From: Bacteroidota bacterium
Lineage (GTDB): Bacteria > Bacteroidota > Bacteroidia > AKYH767-A > JABDAW01
Direction: 5' to 3'
Assembly: GCA_023251595.1 (NCBI GenBank)
Contig: JAHEYM010000135.1
Span: 1 to 9,201, forward strand
Length of the DNA: 9,201 nt
In this document: positions 1-5,931 of the stretch, piece by piece
Numbering within the stretch: the first letter of the stretch is position 1
Layout: the number at the start of each line of letters is the position of its first letter
Translations under genes and position numbers: made by a program
Notes under the pieces: model-generated
The model's input: the letters and a program-made list of their open reading frames with translations, nothing else
Told to the model about the DNA's origin: nothing
Databases searched by the model: none

Positions 1-1787
1 GAGCTTTGAATATGGGGAATTGGATTGCCATTATCCTCACAACGATCACCTCTTATTTTATCATCCGGAAAATTATGCCCGCAACGCTTTCTTTTCGTGG
101 GACTGAATTTTCGTCGATGGGTGTTTTCTACGCCGTTGCTATCGGATTAGCCGTCGGAACCCTGATTTCTTATATCACGGAATATTTCACTTCAATGGGC
201 AAAAAGCCCGTCATGACTATTGTTCGTCAATCTTCAACCGGTCACGCTACGAATATCATTGCAGGTTTGGCAGTTGGAATGAGCAGTACTGCAATGCCGA
301 TCATCGTTTTAGCAGTCGGAATTGTCGGATCATATATGGCTGCTGGACTTTACGGAGTCTCAATTGCCGCAGCCGGAATGATGGCTACCACCGCGATGCA
401 ACTTGCAATCGATGCTTTCGGTCCGATTGCAGATAACGCAGGTGGAATTGCAGAAATGAGCGAATTACCAAAAGAAGTTCGTCAGAAAACAGATGTTCTA
501 GATGCTGTTGGAAATACGACTGCCGCAACCGGAAAAGGTTTTGCAATTGCTTCTGCCGCACTTACGTCTTTGGCTCTGTTTGCCGCGTTTGTCGGAATAG
601 CCGGTATTCATTCGATTGATCTTTATAAAGCACCGGTTCTCGCGGGATTATTTATCGGCGGTATGATTCCCTTCGTGTTTTCTTCGCTCGCAATTTCAGC
701 GGTAGGAAGAGCGGCGATGGCGATGGTGAAAGAAGTTCGTCGTCAATTCCGTGAAATTCCCGGAATTATGGAAGGAACCGGTAAACCTGAGTATGAGAAG
801 TGTGTTGCCATTTCTACCAAAGCTGCATTACGCGAAATGATTGCTCCCGGCGCATTGGCATTGCTGGTTCCTGTAATTGTTGGTTTTGGGTTGAAAGATG
901 TCTTTAAAGATACATCAAGTGCTGAAATATTGGGCGGTGTGCTCGCAGGAGTCACTGTTTCCGGCTGTCTGATGGCGATTTTTCAATCGAATGCAGGAGG
1001 TGCATGGGATAATGCAAAAAAATCTTTTGAGAAAGGTGTTGAGATAGATGGTCAGATTTATTACAAAGGTTCTGATCCGCACAAAGCTTCTGTTACGGGT
1101 GATACTGTTGGTGATCCGTTCAAAGATACTTCGGGTCCATCGATGAATATTCTGATTAAATTGATGTCCATTGTTTCTTTAGTAATTGCACCTCATATTG
1201 CAGTCACAGATAAAAATCCGGTGCAAAAGCATATGGAAACCCAGATTAAAATTTCTGATGATCTTGCTACACTCGATGGTACATATATATTTGATAAAGC
1301 GCATGGGTTTGTTGAATTTAATATCAAACACATGTTGTCTACGGCAAAAGGAACAATGAATATCGATACAGGAACATTCAGCCTGAGTAAAGGAATTAAA
1401 AATGCCGTTCTCGATATGTCATTCGATATTAAAACAATCACAACTAATAATGCGAGTCGCGATAAACATCTTAGATCAGCAGATTATTTTGATGTGGAAA
1501 AAAACCCAAAGATCTTTTACAAATCAACTTCGTTCGATACGGTATCCGGAAATCCTGCATTTAAATATAGAGCAAAAGGCGATCTGACAATGCTGGGTGT
1601 TTCTAAGCCTGTTGATGTACTCTTTAATTATGCCGGTGAATTTAAACCCGAGAATGACAAGCCAAGCGTATTTACTTTTGATGGTGAAGCAAAATTCAAT
1701 CGTATCGATTTCGGCATGAAGAGTAATACTACACTTGGTGATGAAGTAAAAATCAGTTTCTCAGTTGAATCAAAGAAAAAACAATAA
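1..1787 (+). CDS. hppA: Membrane-bound (ion-pumping) pyrophosphatase with C-terminal YceI domain, 5' partial
   Basis: This integral membrane pyrophosphatase hydrolyses cytoplasmic PPi and pumps H+ or Na+ out. The frame is open to the left edge, and the first possible start (TTG at 6) lies inside a conserved helix, so roughly the first half of the enzyme is outside the window. Numbering from TTG 6, family hallmarks are DNAGGIAEM near 143-151, GNTTAATGKG at 169-178, REMIAPG near 276, SNAGGAWDNAKK at 328-339 and HKASVTGDTVGDPFKDTSG from 359. Ala173 and Gly176 match the K+-dependent subclass; K+-independent enzymes have Lys and Thr there. The glutamate that helps set H+ or Na+ specificity lies upstream and cannot be read. 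After the last helix (about 380-400) a short linker leads to a complete YceI-like lipocalin domain (about 422-590), which binds polyisoprenoid-type lipids in characterised relatives. Both pyrophosphatase termini face the periplasm in known structures, so YceI should be periplasmic. A lipoprotein gene follows 39 bases later. Confidence 0.93.
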   Translation, partial: ALNMGNWIAIILTTITSYFIIRKIMPATLSFRGTEFSSMGVFYAVAIGLAVGTLISYITEYFTSMGKKPVMTIVRQSSTGHATNIIAGLAVGMSSTAMPIIVLAVGIVGSYMAAGLYGVSIAAAGMMATTAMQLAIDAFGPIADNAGGIAEMSELPKEVRQKTDVLDAVGNTTAATGKGFAIASAALTSLALFAAFVGIAGIHSIDLYKAPVLAGLFIGGMIPFVFSSLAISAVGRAAMAMVKEVRRQFREIPGIMEGTGKPEYEKCVAISTKAALREMIAPGALALLVPVIVGFGLKDVFKDTSSAEILGGVLAGVTVSGCLMAIFQSNAGGAWDNAKKSFEKGVEIDGQIYYKGSDPHKASVTGDTVGDPFKDTSGPSMNILIKLMSIVSLVIAPHIAVTDKNPVQKHMETQIKISDDLATLDGTYIFDKAHGFVEFNIKHMLSTAKGTMNIDTGTFSLSKGIKNAVLDMSFDIKTITTNNASRDKHLRSADYFDVEKNPKIFYKSTSFDTVSGNPAFKYRAKGDLTMLGVSKPVDVLFNYAGEFKPENDKPSVFTFDGEAKFNRIDFGMKSNTTLGDEVKISFSVESKKKQ

Positions 1788-1826
1788 TTTAATTCTATTT
1801 AATCATTCAAATTTAAAATCAACCAA

Positions 1827-2474
1827 ATGAAAACAACACAAATGAGTAAGTACATGCTGACAGGTATTTTAGCTGCCGGAATGTTTTTCCTGACTTCCTG
1901 CGGAGGTTCAGAAACAAAAACAACAGATAGTGGAACTGCTGAACCTGCTTCTGCCGGGAAATCTGATGCGAAAGCTGCTCCTGCACCTGAAGTTAAAATT
2001 GATGTGGCAGGTTGGGTTGCTACTGATCTCAGTACAGCTTCTAAAATGATTCCGATGATGTTGAATTTACCAAAGGATGCCAAAATTGAGAAAAATGGAA
2101 ATGGTGGCGTTGATGTTCTATTGAACAGCGCTTATACGATCACGATCTCAAGTCAGGCAGTAAGCAACATTAAAGAAGCAATGAAGGGGGATAAAGATCT
2201 CACGATAAATAATACAACCTCTTACAAAAACGGAAAGGCAATTGTTGACGAACCAAACGGTTTCGTTTATTCCATGCAGATGAAAGATGAAGCGAATGGA
2301 ACTAAATATGAGCCAGAAGCTCATTTCTTCTTTTACATTGAAAAAGATGGAGCAATATATTCTGTTCAGGATGCACGCCCAATGTCGAACGGCTTCTTAT
2401 CAGGTAAAACTTACACTGAAGACAATGCTAAGAAATTGTATGAATCTGTAAAAGCTTCTGCAAAACTGAAGTAA
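1827..2474 (+). CDS. Predicted lipoprotein of unknown function
   Basis: This 215-residue protein has a basic N-terminus, a hydrophobic segment (about 10-23) and a lipobox LTSC with Cys25, so it should be lipidated and anchored in the envelope. Residues 26-56 form a flexible linker rich in Ala, Lys, Thr and Ser. The remaining 160 residues look like a single globular domain with alternating strands and no membrane helix. I do not recognise a named family. It lies 39 bases after the pyrophosphatase-YceI gene on the same strand and before a strong terminator, which suggests co-transcription. A second in-frame ATG at 1842 could also start the protein and would keep the lipobox. No clear ribosome binding site precedes either start, which is normal for Bacteroidota. 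A link to pyrophosphatase or YceI lipid binding is only suggested by position. Confidence 0.82.
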   Translation: MKTTQMSKYMLTGILAAGMFFLTSCGGSETKTTDSGTAEPASAGKSDAKAAPAPEVKIDVAGWVATDLSTASKMIPMMLNLPKDAKIEKNGNGGVDVLLNSAYTITISSQAVSNIKEAMKGDKDLTINNTTSYKNGKAIVDEPNGFVYSMQMKDEANGTKYEPEAHFFFYIEKDGAIYSVQDARPMSNGFLSGKTYTEDNAKKLYESVKASAKLK

Positions 2475-2492
2475 AATAATCCATACAAAATG

Positions 2493-2530
2493 AATAAGGG
2501 CTGTCAATTTTGATAGCCCTTATTTGTTAT
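2493..2530 (+). terminator. Intrinsic terminator after the pyrophosphatase-lipoprotein unit
   Basis: Positions 2493-2507 pair with 2510-2524 over 15 positions (one G-T wobble at 2503/2514), with an outer arm AATAAGGGCT matched exactly by AGCCCTTATT. The hairpin starts 18 bases after the lipoprotein stop and is followed by TGTTAT. The A/T-rich ends on both sides would let it work in either direction. Its right end overlaps the proposed upstream element of the next gene's promoter. Confidence 0.85.
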
Positions 2531-2550
2531 GTGGAGAATTAGTACCTTAG
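2523..2550 (+). promoter_or_regulatory. Bacteroidota-type promoter for the deoxynucleoside kinase
   Basis: TTTG at 2523-2526 and TACCTTAG at 2543-2550 fit the primary sigma factor consensus TTTG...TAnnTTTG with one mismatch in the downstream box. The spacer is 16 bases, slightly short. Transcription would start near 2555-2557, leaving a leader of only about 12 bases before ATG 2568. The upstream element lies in the foot of the preceding terminator, so the two signals are packed together. Confidence 0.5.
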
Positions 2551-2567
2551 TGCACTGAAAAAAACAC

Positions 2568-3191
2568 ATGAGACACATCGCTATTGCAGGGAATATCGGA
2601 TCGGGAAAGACCACTTTAACATCTCTTCTCGCCAAACAATTTAAGTGGGAACCACATTATGAAGACGCAGATGATAACCCATATCTTTTCGATTTTTATG
2701 AAGATATGCAGCGCTGGTCTTTCAACCTTCAGATATATTTTTTGAACAGTCGCTTCTCTCAGGTGATGAAAATCCGTAAGGGGACAAAGACTGTTGTGCA
2801 GGATCGCACCATTTATGAAGATGCGTTCATCTTTGCACCCAACCTTCATGCGATGGGGTTAATGACTACCCGCGATTTCAATAATTACATGGCACTTTTT
2901 AAACTGATGAGTCAGTTTATTCAACCTCCCGATCTTCTGATTTATTTACGCGGATCCGTCCCTGCGCTCGTCGCACAAATTCAGAAACGCGGTCGAGAAT
3001 ATGAAAATGCAATCCGTATCGACTATCTCAAAAGACTAAACGAACGTTACGAAGCATGGACTACAAATTACGAACTTGGTAAAATGTTGGTGATCGACAT
3101 CGACAACAATAATTTTGCGGCAAATCCGGAACAACTTGGTGAAATTGTGGAGAAAATTAATGCGGAATTGCATGGATTATTTCCCGTATAA
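2568..3191 (+). CDS. Deoxynucleoside kinase (dCK/dGK family)
   Basis: The protein is a cytoplasmic nucleotide-salvage enzyme that phosphorylates a deoxynucleoside to its monophosphate. It starts with a P-loop, GNIGSGKTT (residues 8-16). Family features follow: a substrate-pocket acidic residue near Glu32, the RWSFNLQIYFLNSR segment (49-62), QDRTIYED (78-85) in the place of the catalytic D/E-R-S motif, and a lid region RGREYE (141-146) that closes over ATP. The 207-residue length is normal for bacterial members. The ATG at 2568 begins right at the P-loop strand, as expected. Substrate preference (dA, dG, dC or T) cannot be read from the sequence. The gene has its own promoter and runs tail to tail into the propeller gene, overlapping it by 15 bases with no terminator visible between them. 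Confidence 0.93.
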   Translation: MRHIAIAGNIGSGKTTLTSLLAKQFKWEPHYEDADDNPYLFDFYEDMQRWSFNLQIYFLNSRFSQVMKIRKGTKTVVQDRTIYEDAFIFAPNLHAMGLMTTRDFNNYMALFKLMSQFIQPPDLLIYLRGSVPALVAQIQKRGREYENAIRIDYLKRLNERYEAWTTNYELGKMLVIDIDNNNFAANPEQLGEIVEKINAELHGLFPV

Positions 3192-4061
3192 ATATACACG
3201 ATCTTTCTTAACGACTGCAAGAAGGAAATCCGGACTTAAAATACAAGCGCTAACTTCCCCATCCAGGTTCGAAAAAGTGACGTTATTTTTGAAACTGCTT
3301 TTTATATTCAATTGCCACATCGTATTTTTTATGAAGTAAACCAATATATCATTCACCTTGTCGTAACAGGAGATTGAGTCCATGTTAATATTGCGGAGAA
3401 AACTGCCTGATTGATCGAAAATCAGGATTCCGTATGTCGGATCATGTATATATATGGAGCGATCAATTTCCGTCATTTTTTGCGGATGAAGTTCCATTAA
3501 AAAAGGTGTCAGTTTGTTCGCGTCTTTTGAATTTGGATCTTCTTTCCATCCGGTAAGACGGAGAAAACTTTCGCTCTCCAGCATCACTTTTTTCCCACCT
3601 TCAATCCGTTTCATCATAAAATCCTGCTGATCGTATATCCATACACCATCGTTGTAAGAAGCGCACATCAGCATCGGTTGCTGAATGCCGCAATCTTTCA
3701 ACATTACTTCACCAATCAAAGAGAGCTTATCATCCAACAAAACTACTTCTGCATATTCGCGATAGAATAAACAAATTTTCATCGGATTCATTGGGTCGAC
3801 GCTTTGCAACGGACCTCTTTTTTTATCGGAAAAACTCGAGAGTAATTCTCCTTCTTTATTATATTTAAGCAATTTATCTCCCGAAATAATATAAATATTT
3901 CCTATTTTATCTAATGCTACAGACGAAGCTTGAATCTGAATTGAGATGATTAATTTACAACTATCGGTTGTGCCCGCAGTACTATGAAGAATGGTGAAAA
4001 GTGAAAGAATGAAAGAGTTAAAGAATGAAAGAGTTAAAGAGTAATACTTTCTTCTACGCAT
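3177..4061 (-). CDS. Secreted protein of unknown function with beta-propeller-like repeats
   Basis: This 294-residue protein has an N-terminal signal peptide: RRRK at 2-5, a hydrophobic stretch about 8-25, and probable cleavage after STA near residue 29. No cysteine lipobox is present. The rest carries repeated strand motifs of the NHL or WD type, such as ALDKIGNIYIISGDKLLKYN, VVLLDDKLSLIGEV, GVWIYDQQDFMMKRI and GILIFDQSGSFLRNI, so a beta-propeller-like fold is likely. The segment DPMNPMKICLFYREYAEVVL resembles a conserved uncharacterised Bacteroidota family. The only in-frame ATG near the N-terminus is at 4061. The signal peptide is encoded by a 16-base tandem repeat (4005-4040), which is unusual. 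The gene lies 149 bases downstream of the GH3-family gene on the same strand and may be read from its promoter. The function is unknown. Confidence 0.8.
   Translation of the reverse strand: MRRRKYYSLTLSFFNSFILSLFTILHSTAGTTDSCKLIISIQIQASSVALDKIGNIYIISGDKLLKYNKEGELLSSFSDKKRGPLQSVDPMNPMKICLFYREYAEVVLLDDKLSLIGEVMLKDCGIQQPMLMCASYNDGVWIYDQQDFMMKRIEGGKKVMLESESFLRLTGWKEDPNSKDANKLTPFLMELHPQKMTEIDRSIYIHDPTYGILIFDQSGSFLRNINMDSISCYDKVNDILVYFIKNTMWQLNIKSSFKNNVTFSNLDGEVSACILSPDFLLAVVKKDRVYLYGK
4005..4040. repeat. 16-base tandem repeat (2.25 copies) inside signal-peptide coding sequence
   Basis: The 16-base unit AAGAATGAAAGAGTTA occurs at 4005-4020 and exactly again at 4021-4036, followed by the first four bases of a third copy. 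It encodes part of the hydrophobic core of the propeller-like protein's signal peptide. Because 16 is not a multiple of three, the copies are read in different frames. Confidence 0.9.
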
Positions 4062-4155
4062 TAGATGCTTTATATTTGGCTACCAGTACATTTGAGTAAC
4101 GAAGCTTTTCTTTGTGTCATAGTGACTGCGCAACAAATTCATATTGATTTTTCTC

Positions 4156-4209
4156 CTCCCCCATTTGGGGGAGTTCGGGAGGGGGTAAGGGAGGCAGGGT
4201 GGGGGTGTT
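4156..4209. repeat. GC-rich hairpin and G-run element between GH3 and propeller genes
   Basis: CTCCCCC (4156-4162) and GGGGGAG (4167-4173) form a perfect 7-bp stem with a 4-base loop. Four-base-or-shorter gaps and two slightly longer ones then separate further G runs at 4177-4179, 4181-4185, 4189-4191, 4197-4199 and 4201-4205. With the run at 4167-4171 this gives six runs of at least three G, enough for a G-quadruplex on the plus strand. The element starts directly after the GH3 stop. It resembles a dispersed intergenic repeat style of Bacteroidota. The rest of the 149-base gap (4062-4155) holds no convincing promoter for the propeller gene. Confidence 0.75.
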
Positions 4210-4210
4210 T

Positions 4211-5737
4211 TCATGAAACCTGCACAGGATCTGCGAATGCGAGAATTTCATCCAGGTAACGACGATCGTTGGATAATCGCGGCACTTTATGTTGACCACC
4301 CAATTTTTGTTTCGATTTCATCCAATCATAAAATGTAGAATCGGGCATCGAGCGAACGATCGGCAGACGCAGGGCAAGTCCACCCTGTCGTTTCGCCTCA
4401 TAATCGGAATTTAGCGATTGAAGAGAACGATCCAGGGTATAGATAAATGTTTCCATGTCATGTGGTTCTGTTTCGAATTCGATAAGCCACTCATGCGCAC
4501 CACTTTCTTTTTCGCTGAAAAATACCGGACCTGCTGTAAATTCACGGATCACTGCCGATGTGTTTGAACATGCTTCTTTCAATGCTTTCTCTGCATTATC
4601 GATAATAAGTTCTTCACCAAAGGCATTAATAAAATGTTTAGTTCGACCGGTGATCGAAATACGGTATGGGTCTTTCGAAATAAAAGTAATTGTGTCACCA
4701 AGAATATATCGCCACAAACCTGCATTCGTAGAAATAATGAGGGAATAATTCACTCCTGTTTCAATTTCGTGAAGTCTCAATGTTCTGGGTGAATCGGTCC
4801 CAATATCATCGACCGGCATAAACTCATAAAATATTCCATAATCGAGCATGAGAAGAAGTCCGTCGGAATTGAGTGAATCCTGAATTCCGAAAAATCCTTC
4901 AGAAGCATTATATGTTTCAAGAAAATTAACACGTGGCGGTGGCATTAATTTTTCGAACTGTTCACGGTAAGGTGTGAAACTTACTGCACCGTGTATAAAT
5001 AATTCAAGATTTGGCCAAACTTCGAGCAGATGTTTTTTTCCGGTTTCCTCAAGAATCCGTTTCGCTAAAAGGAGTGTCCACGTAGGTACACCGGATATAT
5101 TAGTAACATTTTCGTTCTTCGTAATTTCTACTAATTTATTCAGTTTTTCTTCCCAATTATCCATTAAGGCAATCGACAATTCAGGTGTTCGCATGTATTC
5201 AATCCACAAGGGAAGATTCTGCATCAGGATGGCAGAGAGATCACCGTACCATGATTCACCCGAAAAAGGATTTGCCTGATGGGAGCCTCCCAGCACCAAA
5301 CATTTTCCGGTAAAAAGCAGATTGTCGGGCCGGTTGTTCGTATATATAGACAACATATCTTTTCCACCCTTAAAATGACATTCGAGTAAAGCCTCTTCAC
5401 TGACCGGAATAAATTTACTCTTCTCGCTCGTCGTACCCGAAGATTTAGCAAACCAACGAATATCCGTTGGCCATAGAAGATTTTGCTCACCTTTCATTAA
5501 ACGCTCTATTGTCGGCTTGATATCCTCATAACCTTGGATAGGAACTCTTGCTGTATAGTCCGAATAATTTTTGATGGATTGATAATCGTGTTTCCGCCCC
5601 CACTCTGTATCCTTCGCATCGTAAACCAATTTCCGGAGCCATTCATCCTGAACTTCATGAGGATACTTCAGAAAAAGTTGTATCTGATGAAGACGTTTTT
5701 TTATGAGCCAGGAAATGACGGAATTGATAATTGGCAT
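4211..5737 (-). CDS. GH3 auxin-responsive promoter family protein (ANL-type adenylating enzyme)
   Basis: This 508-residue protein belongs to the GH3 branch of the ANL superfamily. Characterised plant members adenylate a carboxylic acid and join it to an amino acid; bacterial substrates are unknown. Motifs are the ATP-binding loop AKSSGTTSEKSKF (97-109), FLETYNASEGFFGIQ (272-286) in the adenylate motif position, LWRYILGDTI (341-350) carrying the conserved Asp, and the hinge-like GRTKHFINAFGEEL (364-377) before a smaller C-terminal domain. The length is normal for bacterial members, which are shorter than plant ones. The start is fixed: a TGA stop lies two codons upstream of ATG 5737, and no other ATG occurs for about 80 residues. 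A near-consensus promoter ends only four bases before the ATG, so the mRNA is predicted to be leaderless. The propeller gene follows on the same strand. No signal peptide is present. Confidence 0.93.
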   Translation of the reverse strand: MPIINSVISWLIKKRLHQIQLFLKYPHEVQDEWLRKLVYDAKDTEWGRKHDYQSIKNYSDYTARVPIQGYEDIKPTIERLMKGEQNLLWPTDIRWFAKSSGTTSEKSKFIPVSEEALLECHFKGGKDMLSIYTNNRPDNLLFTGKCLVLGGSHQANPFSGESWYGDLSAILMQNLPLWIEYMRTPELSIALMDNWEEKLNKLVEITKNENVTNISGVPTWTLLLAKRILEETGKKHLLEVWPNLELFIHGAVSFTPYREQFEKLMPPPRVNFLETYNASEGFFGIQDSLNSDGLLLMLDYGIFYEFMPVDDIGTDSPRTLRLHEIETGVNYSLIISTNAGLWRYILGDTITFISKDPYRISITGRTKHFINAFGEELIIDNAEKALKEACSNTSAVIREFTAGPVFFSEKESGAHEWLIEFETEPHDMETFIYTLDRSLQSLNSDYEAKRQGGLALRLPIVRSMPDSTFYDWMKSKQKLGGQHKVPRLSNDRRYLDEILAFADPVQVS

Positions 5738-5741
5738 ACCT

Positions 5742-5770
5742 CAAATATACGGATTCGGTTTCATACCAAA
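5742..5770 (-). promoter_or_regulatory. Promoter of the GH3-family gene
   Basis: On the minus strand, TTTG (5770-5767), a 17-base spacer and TATATTTG (5749-5742) match the Bacteroidota consensus at every fixed position. Only AGGT separates the box from the ATG at 5737, so transcription should start at or next to the start codon. Confidence 0.72.
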
Positions 5771-5785
5771 CAAGAGCTGAATCCG
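5750..5785. promoter_or_regulatory. Operator-like inverted repeat over the GH3 promoter
   Basis: CGGATTC (5750-5756) and GAATCCG (5779-5785) form a perfect 7-bp inverted repeat with a 22-base spacer. The left arm touches the -7 box, the right arm lies upstream of the -33 element, and the dyad centre (5767.5) falls on the -33 element. This placement suits binding by a dimeric regulator. No candidate regulator gene is in the window. Confidence 0.4.
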
Positions 5786-5807
5786 AAAAACTGATATTAA
5801 TCATATT

Positions 5808-5840
5808 TTTGGATAAAATGTGCAGATTTACATAGCTTTG
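5808..5840 (+). promoter_or_regulatory. Promoter of the SIMPL-like gene
   Basis: TTTG (5808-5811), a 21-base spacer and TAGCTTTG (5833-5840) match the Bacteroidota consensus at all fixed positions. The start of transcription should be near 5844-5847, giving a leader of about 85-90 bases. The mRNA would begin at or inside a small hairpin, CGTGC (5844-5848) pairing with GCACG (5852-5856). The promoter is back to back with that of the GH3 gene, about 40 bases apart. Confidence 0.62.
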
Positions 5841-5931
5841 CATCGTGCTGCGCACGAGTTTCAGTTTCAGTATCAGAAACCCGTTAACAGTGAAGGCGAT
5901 CAATATAATGTTTACTATAAACCATTAGTAC

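Noticed and set aside
1799..2083. 94-codon minus-strand frame over the lipoprotein
   Set aside because: It is antisense to a well-supported lipoprotein with a clear lipobox and has no promoter.
4071..4078. TATATTTG on the plus strand, matching the -7 promoter box
   Set aside because: No TTTG lies at suitable spacing upstream, and it would only drive antisense RNA into the GH3 gene. It probably arose by chance in AT-rich DNA.
4156..4173. Hairpin as an intrinsic terminator for GH3
   Set aside because: On the GH3 transcript the stem is followed by an A-rich stretch, not a U tract.
4065..4259. 64-codon plus-strand frame between the propeller and GH3 genes
   Set aside because: It crosses the GC-rich repeat and the GH3 3' end, and its product is repeat-derived (PPPFGGVREGVREAGWG). 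There is no sign of coding.
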